Positions 1 to 12,300 of a DNA stretch of 64,000 nucleotides are shown one piece after another. Origin of the DNA: Lactarius indigo (taxonomy: Eukaryota > Basidiomycota > Agaricomycetes > Russulales > Russulaceae); contig JAFKAC010000007.1 in assembly GCA_025766275.1 (NCBI GenBank), positions 558,001-622,000 of the forward strand. The letters are read 5' to 3'. The notes under the pieces were generated by a model. It made no database searches and had not been told where the DNA came from. It saw only the letters and a list, made by a program, of their open reading frames with translations. How positions within the stretch are numbered: position 1 is the stretch's first letter; every line of letters begins with the position of its first letter. The position numbers and the translations under genes are program-made.

Positions 1-550
1 ACGCGGCACAAACAAAGGAGTGTCGGGTATGAATCGATGTATGATTGACGATATATCCGAAAAATATCCGTTTTTGCGTGTCTGGAAAGTCGACCCCCGG
101 TCTGATGTTTTCCAGCGCTTATTCGTCGTTTGTCTCGAGCGCTTCGAGCGCTTGCCGTGTAGTCATAGAATATTATCCACCCCTACGTTTCAGAAAGACC
201 ACTGGCAATCGATGCGCCGGAAGAAACGCGGCAATAATATAGCCTGACTTGGTTATTGCCGTTTGGAGGGCGCAACTTGTGTACTCGGCTCGGTGATACC
301 TTGGGCAGTGGCGAGCAGGTCAAGTGGCCTTCCCGCGTTTGTATTCGCATTTCCCTGCAGTACGCAGTCTAAACCAACTCAGATGGGCACTTCGATCGAC
401 ATCGGTGCGACATGTGCACGTAACGGACAAGTGTGGCTCTCTCGGGCTCATTGCATTTCCAAGCATACTTCGACCGTAGTACATACTGCGCGCTCAACCT
501 AACTAAGAGCTAACCCACATGCAACCGCACACACATTCCCTCGCTCAGGA
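1..550. other. No gene recognised at left edge
   Basis: Only short open frames without recognisable motifs lie here. The stretch is downstream of the aldo/keto reductase stop codon, so part of it should be that gene's 3' UTR and terminator. Confidence 0.4.
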
Positions 551-1871
551 TTATCCAAAGAACGTGTAGATGCGAAATGCTACAGCGCCAAAGAGCATCA
601 GCTCGGCGATAGCGCGCACAGACTTGACGAAGATTCCCTGGCGTGCGCCTTTTGCACCAGCGGAGTCGATCGCCGCGATGTCCGCGGGGGTGATTTCTTA
701 TAAGGGGAGAGATGTCTAAGCCAGTTACGAGTAGAGGGGTTCATTGCTTACTTAGATCCCCCGCGGCAAGATAACCCTCCAATCTGAATTTCTTGGAGCT
801 CGTCCTAAGGGCCATCAGCCGATACGTCGGGGAAGGTGGCCCGGCTTACGTACGTGACAGCAACAGCGCCTTTGGCTCTGACCCAGGCCAGCAAAACCTG
901 ATCTGTCGTGGCACCGAGTCTCTGAGCTATTTCATTGAGCGGTTTGTCCACGGGGCCTCCGGGCTGGTGCGTGATTGGGCTATTTATGCAGTCAGAACAG
1001 AACACGGGAGTATCGATGAGGTACGCATACATAAGAGCAGAGTATGCCTCAGAAACGATGCCGTGCGCGGAAGCATATGCAAGCAGCGGTGCTTGGCGGG
1101 CATATACGTAGGGATGCAGGAGAATCTAGCAGCGAATCAGCTAGCAAGCTTTCGCTCGTTAGGTGCTCTTACCTGATTTGCAGCAGGTTTGATCTTGGCA
1201 GACGCCAGTAGAATCTCGAGCTCTTCAACGCCAAAGTTACTGACACCAATGCTCCTACGAGTACTTCAGTATTCCGGCCATCCAGCCGGCGACAAGAATC
1301 AATCACTCACTTAGCGAGGCCTGCTTTCTTGATAGCTTCCATCTTAGCCCAGGCCGTTGGGATGTCTGGCTGGGCGAGACGCGGGTGGTGGATGAGATAC
1401 AGGTCAACATATTCGACCCCAAGCTATCAGTAGTGTGGTGTGAGCCACAACACCACAGCGGCCCAACGAAAAGAAGCGCGCACGTTCTTGAGACTGTTCT
1501 GAATAGAGGTCTCGATATCAAGTCCGTTGAGTCCAGAGTACTTGGTGGTGATGAAAATATCATTTCTTGCGAGTCCGCTCTCCCGCACGGCTTTCCCGGC
1601 CTCTTCCTCGTTGCGGTAAGCCTGAGCGGTGTCTGAACACTACCGAGTCAACCGTGAACGCATCTACTAGAGACCACGTTTACCTATATGGCTGAATCCG
1701 ACGGAAATAGCCTGGTCGACTTGGTCTATAGGACCCTGACCGTTGCCAATGCGCCATGTCCCAAATGCAATGCCCGGGATCACATTCCCTGAATACGTGC
1801 CATGAATGAGAGTGGGATCTATCTAGTGGGCGCGACACACCGTCGTTGAGCTGGATGGCGTCCCAAGGCAT
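551..1871 (-). CDS. Aldo/keto reductase with hydrophobic C-terminal tail
   Basis: A predicted NADPH-dependent aldo/keto reductase that reduces aldehydes or ketones. Splicing gives a continuous protein of about 300 residues. Exon 1 (1841-1871) encodes [11 protein letters not shown] and joins exon 2 (1684-1788) across a 52-nt intron to give [15 protein letters not shown], the family N-terminus. Further exons are 1484-1632, 1311-1423 and 1173-1254, then the C-terminal part. The catalytic tetrad is visible: Asp and Tyr in [11 protein letters not shown], Lys in IFITTKYSG, His in [21 protein letters not shown] and the late TPADIAAID motif are also typical. The last 25 or so residues ([20 protein letters not shown]) are hydrophobic, unlike ordinary soluble family members, and could be a membrane tail anchor. 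The fold is certain; the substrate is not known. Confidence 0.9.
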
Positions 1872-2210
1872 TGTGAATGTGTGTCGACGTGAAGAAGGTC
1901 GGCGGTTCCCATGGTTCGACTCTCACTTGCATAAAATGGAAGCCAGGTGGGATGATTACCTGAGCGTGGGTATCGTCGCATATATTCACACGACTTGAAA
2001 CCACCAGCAAACAAATTGATCCCTGTACCCAAATCTCTTACAAAAACCAATGTTAATTACGACTTTCCCGCTTACTGTAACTGATGTAACTGCGAGAATG
2101 AAACATATAGGAAGGAGAGGGGGGAATATAGCATGATATCAGGAACGAATGAAGCCAATGAGAAATGATCCAATTATCCATAGTGGGAACCGAGGTGGGA
2201 ACCGGCGTGA
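1872..2210. other. Intergenic, upstream of aldo/keto reductase
   Basis: This is promoter-side sequence for the reductase and 3' flank of the F-box/WD40 gene, which is on the same strand. Purine-rich GGAAGGAGAGGGGGG lies near 2110. No gene is seen. Confidence 0.4.
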
Positions 2211-5200
2211 TTATAGGTCGCCTTCACCTGGCTCTTCAGCTTCAGCTTCCTCGAGCACTCCATTTTGTTCGGAGATCTGCTTTACATAGTCATACCCGAC
2301 AAAGCTCATAACACTGGCAAGAGTAAGCTTTCCAAACACCGGATAAAACACGGGAACACATACTAGATAGTCCCATCTGTGCAGCCAACTACTACCTCCT
2401 CGTGACTCAGCTGCATCGACATCGGATTCTTTTCTGGCGTGGCCAGTCCCGCAAACTTCGCCGGAAGCGTCCCATAAAGACCTTTCATGTCGTAGGCTCC
2501 AACGGGGCCGTCTGCTATTACACTCCAGGCGCCTGAGATCGGGGCAATACTTGTATCGAGGTCAACGGAAGGCGACGTTTTACCACGCAGTGGTACGCTT
2601 TCACAGGCGTTGTCCAAGTCATCGTCAGCGACAGTGGCGGTTTTCTCCTTGTGGGTCGACATGTAAATCTGGGGGTACCTCTATGAGTAGAGAAGACAGG
2701 AGGAACCAGGCCGAGCTCGTACCCTCCGTTCCGCTCCTGCGCGCGAGCTGAACCTAGTCGCGGTAACTACGCGACGTTTCCTCGGGTCTACGGCACCAAC
2801 TGAAACGTCGGGTGTCTCAATAACTGCGATGAGCCGCGGCGGTGCCGTGAGTATGGCGGCACGTCCGGAGCGCGTTTGGTATCCCGGAGAGCCTAAGACA
2901 GGGCCGCCAGGGCTGGTGGGCGTACCGGGCGTACGAGGGCTAGATAGTCGCGCGCGCGGAGAAATTAGGGAGCTACGACGCGAGGGTGTAGTTAGCGACC
3001 CCGAGCGAGTAAGTGAAGACAAGGTCCGGCTACGCGCAAGCGATTCTGATGGACTAGGTGAGTTTAGAACACCTGGGTCACTAGAATCAGGTGCTGCGTT
3101 TCCTGCGCTGGTCGCTTCCTCGGCCTCGGTCCACCGCAAATGGAGGATGATGGATTTTGTGGCACACTGGGGGAGGATGGTCAACGAATAAAGAACACAG
3201 CTCCAAATGGCTGAGTATACCGTCATCTGGTTACCATGAGCGGCAAACCATTGCAACATATTATCTGGTGCCTTCCCGACGTTGAAAAGTTTGGAGTTCA
3301 GTGTCGGGTCACCACCTGCCAGTTCAGAAAGTTTAAATTGGGAGATCATCTCTCGACGGCCTTGAAAACGTTTAGTCCAGCCACGAGGTGCGCCAAAGTC
3401 TGAATACTTACGAATTGAAAAAACGCGGACGATGCCATCAATGGTTACACTGACTACGCGCTCGCCTTCTTCCGGAGAACCACCGCTAATGAGCCGCACG
3501 CCAATGTTCACAGTAGTCTGCTGGCCGAACCGTACGATCTTGGTCCCGGCACGCCAATCCCAGCACACCAGTGCTTTGTCGGCCCCAGCGGAAACGAGAT
3601 TCTTTGCAGATAAAGCCACTAAATATCGAAGGTCAAGGTAAAGGGGAGCTTAGACTCAAAAGGCACTCACCAGCCCGGATACCATTTAAATGTCCTGCCA
3701 GTTGCTGTAGAGGATTAAATGTTACCGAAGAAAATAGGTGAACGCGGCTGCGGTAGTTTAGGGTCTATTGGTACACGACTGTAGGTCGACGCACCCAACG
3801 TCGTGGAAGCCAACTACAAACACCTCTGCGGAATAATATGAAAACAACCAGTGAGACAGCCTACAAGATAACCGACCTTCTTCGAGTAAGAAATCTACAC
3901 AACTGACAGGTTTCTTGACCTGCAGGCACTTCTTCATCTCACCAGTTTCGATGTCCCAAAATCGGATGGTCTCGTCGTAAGATCCACTGATCAGCCGTTT
4001 TCCTGATCGAGAAGTTAGGTAAATTACACCATAGGATAATCTGGGAACAGACCACGTAGAAGGAGGGTTGTACAGAAGTTGGTATGGCCGTTGAGGAACC
4101 GGATACTTTGAGGTATCGCATCGCGGAAGTTGGACTCGCGATGGTGAAGAGAGCGATAAAGTGGTTCCCTAAGATCAGTGTCGTCAACCAAGCGGAATCT
4201 GGCTTCTAATAATCCGGCCTACCATCCTTCAGGGGAAGCTGGGGCTTTAAGCGGCATTGGATCCGTCGCGGTTAGTCGTAGACAGTGGCGTTTCCAGAGG
4301 GCGGGTAGGTGCACTATCTCTTGCCACTTCTTGGAGACCTAAGACGGATGTCTCGTATCTACTTCACCATTCAAGGTAGCGTTATCACGCACGGGTTCCA
4401 GCGCGAGAAGCTCTGGTACAGTGAGGTGTTTAAGTATTTTGAAAACGAGGTCGGGTGCGAGGTTGCCGATGATGTCGAATGTAGCCTTGGCGTACTTCTC
4501 CAAAAGTAAGATCTGAAGTCGAATGTCGCCAGGGAGGCACGCTAACTCGCAGTCAGAATTTGTCGCAAGTGAGACGAGCCTCGCTTACAGTCCAGTATGA
4601 TAGCAATTCTAGGATGTAATCAGGCATGGTTGTTCGGATGTCAATTGAGGACTTACAATCTCATCCGCTCGTCTCGACTGAGCCCGCGGATAGCCTTTCT
4701 AATCTCGGACTCGTTGAATTCGCCATTTGCATCCCTTTTCAGGGCTTTCATCAAGTCGGCCCCTTCGCTATCTTCTTCTTCGTCTTCTCCACGATACCCG
4801 CTCCAATAACCGCCCTTTTTACGTCCCCCACATACGCAGAGGCCATCGCTTTCCGTTATCAGGGACACTGTGCCGCTCTCTTCACGCTGCCGTTCGCGTT
4901 CGCGCAAAACGCGCACTTCGGCTTGTAAGGCATGGAGTTGTGCTGCGGTAGCCGCCTGAGAGCGTTCAAGGAGGCGCTTGTAGTGAAGCAGCTTCTTCCC
5001 ATGAAGCGACAAAAGCGCCTCAAGGCCGCTTTGAAACTTTAAGACAGGTTCTCATCGATGTTAGGCAATAACGACGTTGACATATGCTTACTTCTTCGTC
5101 CACGTCCTGGTCGTTAGCTTCGGTCACCAGGTCCATTGTCATATCATCACCATCCCAGATTGAGCCTGCGAAGTCATCGTCGCCATTCAATCGAGGAAAG

Positions 5201-5976
5201 TCAGGCTGCGAGGGCGGAGTAGACACGGAGATTATTGATCGAGAAGAGCCATTCCGTTGTGTCGATGACTTGCCATTGACTAGAGATGGAGCGGCAGACG
5301 TCCTCGACGGTGACACCGCATGAATGACCTGTGGCGAGGACTGGCGTGGTGAAGATTTGACTCGCTTGGACTGTACACTAGGTGTGGTGAGGCTGATTGA
5401 CGGTGATGAAGCGGAGAGACCCGTGCTCAGGGACTCGCCAATGGGAGACCGTTCCCCGGGTAAAACTAAGGACTGAACACGGCGTGGGGTGGAGGGTATC
5501 AAAGGGGTGGCACTTTGGGAATCTAGGTCTATAGTCCCCAGTGGGTTGTTGTTCGAGCGCGCAGTACGAGCAGAGCCGGCCACGGACGATGGGGCTTTGG
5601 GTGCCGTTGAGTTGCGCCGAGTTGGAGGTATAGCACGAGGATGGGCCGATATTACAGGCGAACTGACAAGGGGCGTGGAGTGCGAGTTACTGGTCAACCC
5701 ATGCACCAGTACCGACTGGCGCCGAATAGAAGTGAGTGCTGGAATGGAGGTGGTGGACATACGCTTGGCCCGGATGCTAGCAGGATTCCCGTTGGAGTAT
5801 GTCTCACTCCCGTTGACATTCTGAGGTGTCACTGTAGTCGCATTGCTGAAGTTGCTTATAAGTGACGCGTTGGAAATGGCTCTCGGCTTTGAGATGCTTG
5901 CGGTGCCCGCCGCAGAAGAGCGCCGAGAGACACGGGAAGGGGTCTCCGACTGTGTGGAATACCGTTTCGCAGACAT
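2211..5976 (-). CDS. F-box/WD40-repeat protein with Ser-rich N-terminus
   Basis: A predicted substrate adaptor of an SCF ubiquitin ligase. The start is [21 protein letters not shown] at 5976; the frame upstream lacks an ATG. In order: about 310 residues rich in Ser/Thr/Pro/Arg (5050-5976), a coiled coil ([20 protein letters not shown] then [19 protein letters not shown], 4850-5040), an acidic stretch ([17 protein letters not shown]), an F-box near 4400-4560 ([20 protein letters not shown], followed by [19 protein letters not shown]), then WD40 repeats ([55 protein letters not shown]). A Ser/Pro-rich basic segment (2850-3150) follows, and the acidic C-terminus ends [16 protein letters not shown] with its stop at 2211. 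A Cdc4/Met30-like role is inferred; I cannot assign an ortholog. Several internal exon joins, notably near 2680 and 3650-3900, are not resolved. Confidence 0.82.
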
Positions 5977-6178
5977 AGTCGGCAGCAACCGGGTAGCGGC
6001 GATGAAAGCCCTACTCTCGGCTAATGGAAAAGAAAAGAACGCGTGGTGTGACCGTCGAGCACCGCGACTCACGCAACCGCGGACTAAGTACCGAAGTCGG
6101 TGAGGTGAAAGTGTATACCAATTGTATTTGCCTACAATGCGGGTGTTAAAACCACTTCGAACCCGATGGTCACCGTTG

Positions 6179-6223
6179 AGAGAGAGAGAGAAAGAGAGCG
6201 TGTGTATGTGTGTGTGTGTGTAC
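6179..6223. repeat. GA/GT microsatellite
   Basis: A short purine run of GA dinucleotides with interruptions passes into alternating GT (gtgtgtatgtgtgtgtgtgtgt). It lies between the start of the F-box/WD40 gene and the end of the BEACH gene, in noncoding DNA. Confidence 0.8.
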
Positions 6224-6317
6224 CAATCCCAAGATAGCGTGAATATACAGAGGGAGGCAACACGCTTGACCGAGGGGTCACGTGATCATGGATATTACGA
6301 ACAAACAAATATAAATA

Positions 6318-9300
6318 CTAATCTGGAATGTCCCACATGAATGTCTGCCCGTCACTATCCCCGTGATACAGTTGCTCCCTGCCGAGTCGGTGTCAGTTGA
6401 ATCGCTGTAATTTTGGAGAGAATCGTACCCAACAAATTTCAAAGCGGTTATTGCACTTGACTTCTCTGCCTTCAATATCCTCAATGTTTCAAACTCCCAC
6501 ACAGCTCTCTCCCCTTGTGGAGTATTGTCCGTGTTCCATGACCTGAGCGTAATTTTGCCGTCTGGAGACCCTGTTGCAACAACTCCCAGACGGGAGTACT
6601 CCCGTTCGTGGAATGCAAGCGAGGTTATCGTGGGAGGTAGGTACGAGAGAGCCGCCGAGAAATTGAGATCAAAGCTGGCGATGGGTCGGGCGTTAATCGT
6701 GTGTAGACACAATTTTTGTCGTGAACAAGTCGCTATGTAACCCTGTGAAACGTGATAACGTCTCTGGCTAAACACGCGAAAGAATAAGGGCTACGTACCG
6801 TGCTCTCGTTGACCGTGGCCAGATGAATACCAACACCATCCCCTCCGTGCCAGATTGATCGCATATACACCGCCCTATTTAGATCCCATAGCGCGGCGCT
6901 TCCATCTTCAGACCCGCTCACGATGATAGACCACGGTCTGGATGCAGCTACGCAGAGGATGGTGCCCCTATGTACTCGCATCATGTTCGAGAGTGAGATC
7001 ATTAAAGCGTTTGGCCCCGTAATGCTACCAGCGCCACGTGAAACGCGCCAGAGCCGAACAATATGGTCTTTAGACCCGGTGATCAAATTCTCGGAGTCCG
7101 CGAAAGTAGCACAAGTGCACTCGATTCCTTCAACAATCTGAGTAATCTGCTTGATTGTAAGTCTAGGTGTCGGCTGAAGCCATGGCAGTAGCTCACTTGA
7201 CCATCAACCACCGTACGTAGCTGGCTAGCCGCCGCCCTACCGCTACGACTGAAACTCCACTCCACTTGTTCATGCGGGTGCAAAGGGGCAGAAAGCATCC
7301 CAGCGGCTTGTGAGATTATCTTCTCCCCGACAGGATCATATGTTAAGGTGTGGACGGCTCCTCCGTGATCGAGACCTTACAAGAGCGACAGGTCAGTCTA
7401 GTTGACCAAGTGATTGGTTGCTTACCGCGAGCTGCAGGTCGTTTGCGCTGCTCCAAGAGACCATAGTTCTCCTCGACCCCATGTAATGTTCCAATAGGTA
7501 ATGACGAAGGCCCTTGCATGAACCGTTGGGGATGTGATGTGGTAAACAGTTTGCGAGGTGTTTGACCAACTACCCTCATCTCAGTGGAAAGAGTGGACGT
7601 GTTCGGAGTATTCACTTACAGTTATGAATGATGCCCACTGTTGCTTCTCGTTCCAACTCATCTGTGATGGTGTCTAGGTCTTTTCAAAGGGTCAGCCTTC
7701 AAACCGTATTGAGTACGATAGGCTGTACCTATGGATCCCTCGTAGCTCAGAGGATGGAACACATTTAAAGAAGCGGGGTCACGCTGCTTGCATCCCCACA
7801 CGAGATCAATCCAGGCCGGTAGATTCTCGCTTACATAGTCACTCTCCAGTGCCTGACCTGACATCAGTATCGAGGACAGCACAGCAGAAATGTTAATCAC
7901 CCGTCGATTCATCACGATGAACAAAAGCGGATCTTCCTTCGCCCATGGGGGAAGTACAACGTGGTGTATGCGTTCACCCGTATTTTGTTGAACTCCAAAG
8001 TCGAGGTTGGCTGAGTTCTCTAAGAACCTAGAAAGAAGTCAACATTCACGCGCAGCGTAAACCGGAATTATCGACTCGCTCTGGACATGTATAGAATTCA
8101 GGGATCAACTCTCGAACATCCCCTCGAATATCCTGAGACGCCGAGCTGTACGCTCTATTGATATTGCTTTCCAAGACGTCAGGGTCGTCAGGACAGAGAA
8201 AAACAATCGTACCTGAAGAGTCGATCAGGCAAGTCCCAATCTCCACCCTGAAAAAGGTTGAGATGATTTCTCCGTATGGGCTTTATCTCACCTGGAGAGT
8301 CTTGAACATGTTCGTAAAAGGTGCCAACCTAATTAGAAAGTGGCACACGATCATCGAAGAACTGAAATGGGTGCCATAGTGAAAGGGCTTCTCGCCAACA
8401 CCCTCCAAATTCTCGTAGCGCGACTGGGCTGCCTCACGGCGTGCTGGGGTCAGTGCACCCATCGGCCGTGTCAGACTGTCAGACACCATATCAGTTCCCA
8501 GTAGGTGGAGAAGGTGCGAATACCTTACTCCCTGAAAATCCTTCCCGATGAGAAGTCTAAGTTTTCGGATTCATAATCTTGTAATACCCAAGCTAAGGCA
8601 GTGTATGTCAGCGACGAAACTGGCTTAGAGGGACCGCATACGGAACACTGGGTACTGAGTGGCGTCACTCGGTGTGCGACCAGAGATTTGATTGAGGATG
8701 CTCAAATAGGTGAACTATGAGAAAAGGAAAGTGAGGTCCAAGTAATGACATCTTGATTGAGGATGGACGAACGTTGCTGATTTCCCTGGCTTGCCATTTT
8801 CGCTGAGCCGTTGACAACTCGTCCGCACGGAACCCAGAGAAGACTCGTGCACTGACCCTACTTGTGAACGGGGATTTGAGAATGTTGGGGGTGAGGCTGG
8901 GGGCGAAGCCTATAGTAGCCGAATTTGCCGAGCGCCCGTTGATGGCAGATGACAACCTTCGATCCATATCTGCCCTTTTCCTTCTGTCCGTGAAGACAAA
9001 TAAAACAGAGCGACTATCTCTCAAGTATATCTCGAGACTAATAAGCAGATAAGCATAATAGCGATTCCAAAATAACCGATCAGGGCTCACGCGACGTCGC
9101 GGAACAGGAAGGTCCTATTCCCTATGCTGGCTATTTGTTCGTACGGCCTGTGATAGTTTAAGCGAAAAACCATTGGTCACAATTACATTCTTACCACCGT
9201 TGGGCTTGTTGAATACCGTTCAATTCAAGGATACTACCTGGGACGAAGAGTAAGCTCCGCGGGGCGTCTTGTGCATCGATTATCTCTCCCTCGTCGTTCT

Positions 9301-12300
9301 CTACGAGACCCTCTAGGATGTAGAAATGTGTCCGTCCGCAGATCAAGAGGCCAGCTAACCCCACTGAGCACACACACCCGTGGTTCCATGATGGACTTAC
9401 GAGAAGAGTCAACCCCAGTGATTCTTGCGATAGTGCTTATGGCTTCGATGACGTCTCCTGGCTCGAGCTCGTGACGTACCCTACGGTGCTTGTCGTCCGT
9501 AACATCCTCCGTCAACTGACGATCATCTGAAGAAAACTCTTAGAAAGTAACGATAGCTGGCGTATTATCCTCACCTTCGCCATCGGTAGACGAGATCTCG
9601 TAAGACTCAGCCCACGGTGGCAACTCCAAGCGGAACGAGTGATGGTCCTCTAACTGAGGTAGTTCTATGGCCCGTAAGTGGGCACCCTCGTCAACCTTGG
9701 AACTAAGCGGGGCCACCATGTTCGATTCCATTTTTTTCCTGGGCATAGTGAGAAACTGTGCCACCAGCACTCCCAAGAACCTTCATACCGCACTCTGTGT
9801 GGGCCCTCTGTCTCATCCAGCCGCCAAGCGTAGTGCAGATTAGGCACCTCCCACAAGCCGCGTTCTGCGGTGAGAGGGACCATCCAATCGCTTAGACGGG
9901 ATACTTGGCGGTTCTGTTCCTTCCTGCGGGTATGGTTAAACCGGCGTTAAAGTCGCAGTAGTGGGCACTTACAGATCCAAAAGGTTTTTACGTAGGCGCT
10001 TTCGCTCTGTCGCGATGACGGTGGCACGCCACTCATGAATTCGAGCCATTGATTTCTGGACAGTGCGTTCACCGAGTTGAAGGCTGAGCCTTGCTGAAGC
10101 AAACCGATGCCGGACCGAGAGTCGACTGGAGACTAATGATGGGTCGATTTTTGTTTGTTGGGAGTCACCACCATTGAGGAGCTGTTCAGCACTTTGCAGA
10201 ACATCGAGAATCTCGGGGCAATGTCAAACTTGGGGGGGGGGGGGAGGGGGTAAAGGCGAAAAGTGAACAAACCTCGCGCTTTTGGGGCCCCGCGACAGCG
10301 TTGTCCAGAGCCAGAGTCAGAGCAAAGTGCATAAGCTTCTCGGTTATCCGTATGTGATGTCGAGAAATTTCATTGGAAGGAGATAGCCGTGCCACAAACG
10401 ATTGAAACGCCTGTATAAACGCTTGCGTGGTCTGCTGGGACTCGAATAATTCCCGGAACGTAGGACATGATGATTGCAATTGAACAAACTCTTCTAGGAT
10501 CGCTTCGACACAGGTCGCAGAATGTCCATCAGCTTCGAGAGTTCCTTGTTAATAAGGAACCGGCCATTCACAAAGATGAAATATTGCACACACAGTTGCT
10601 AGTTGCTTCAACATCTCGATGATATGACCCATGGGCTACAATTGCCAGTAGTCTAGTCAAAGAGCCCATGATGGCGGGAAAAATATGGGAACAGGTAACG
10701 AAGGGTACTTGACCCTCATCTTGGCCCAACAAGATCCCGAATGTCGCAGCATGAACGTTGGCGTCCCAGGCATCGGGAAGAACTGTCTTCACAATGGTCC
10801 AACCGCTGACCAGTTCGAATTTGCGACTGAACGACTTCGATTTGTTTAAACTGAGTGCGATGAGGTCAAGGACTTGCTTGGCGACAAAGGACGACGGCTT
10901 GTCACCGAGAAGCAGGAGATAGATACGAGTGAGAGGAAGGGTGGCGGAAAACCGTGTATAACAGTCAGGTAAATCAGACAAGATTGAGACGAAAGCCCCA
11001 AAGAGCTGCTCCGCCTTCTCGCGGGAACGGTCGTTGTCTATCTGAGACAGAACTGACGCCGGAGAAGAGAGCCCTGAAGTAGCTTCATAGTAACACGCTG
11101 AGAGTCACATCAAATCGCATGATTTCGCGCTCACCGTTATGGAGGTGGGCGGCCAGGTATGACAAGACAGGCTTGATGGTGTCATCTGCAACGAACGACG
11201 ATTGCATCACAGCTCTGAACGACTTCAAGAAAGACGGTAAGATTTCAGCCGAATACCAAGAAGTCTGCCAGGCAAACAAAAATCGCCGGGTGAGGCCAAC
11301 CCCAGCAAGTTGTTGCTTCACATTAAAGCGTTTGTACCGACTTGTCACGACGAGGTCGAAGAAGTGTTCGAGGTGAACACGTTGGATCGCGCCGCGGGTC
11401 CGAGACCAGAGCTCGAAATCGAGCGCAATGAAGCGATAGGCAACAGGGTTTGTGATTGTTGAGTGACTGTAGTGTAGAACGAAGGTAAGAGTCGTAGTCA
11501 CTGTTTACTTTAGCCACCACTGACTCCGGGGTCTTAAAATTCATTCCCAAGAACTCGAAAAGTGTCTCATAGCTTGTCATGTTGATCAGCTCGCTCTTGT
11601 TTCGCAAGATATCCGACAGGATTTCGTAACCTCCTACATGTACCCTGAGAATACAACGTGAACAAAGAAGGGCAACGTACGCATGCGTTCCATATCCTCT
11701 GAGTTTTGCCAGCTGTTTCTTAGACCATCGGTCAGTATACCGAGTGTTCTTGAGAGTTCGTGCGGTGTCTGTGCAGGATTATAAAGCGGATTCTCGCAAA
11801 ATTTATTGGCCTCACCCTTGCTAGTTGGATCAGCCGTAAAGGTACGGCCACCCCTCCGATCTCCCACATCGCAGTGTCAACGCAGAATGCCTTCGTCGCA
11901 TGGACGTTGCCATCTTTTGTGAAACGACTTAGGGAAGTCAACGCGCCGTCAGTACTCGGCAGATATGCTGCCGGGCTAAACGAAAATACTACAGATGCTT
12001 CTTCGATCCCGATTCCATCGTTTATGGCTTTCACCAAGGCTACGACGTCATGTGGGATACCACCCTTAGATGCGGTGAGGTTGGAGAGAAAAATGTTAAG
12101 CGAGGTAGAAGCCTCGTAGGTCAGGAACTTGACGAGATGTTGCGATTGAAAGGTCGCGTTGTACCTAGGTCCAAGGTGATGAATGAAACGTGGAAGGTGA
12201 TCTCCTGCAGCAAGTTCAGACCAGAGTGAAAGCGCCGACAGTAAAGCCGACCATACCGAGCGGTTTGGAGAGTAAAATGGCTGAAGCCATACACCAGCTC

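Noticed and set aside
1823..1840. Apparent 18-nt intron in the aldo/keto reductase
   Set aside because: A 52-nt intron using the next AG gives the conserved [15 protein letters not shown] join.
5977..6072. N-terminal extension of the F-box/WD40 protein
   Set aside because: The upstream frame has only a GTG at its beginning; the first ATG is at 5976.
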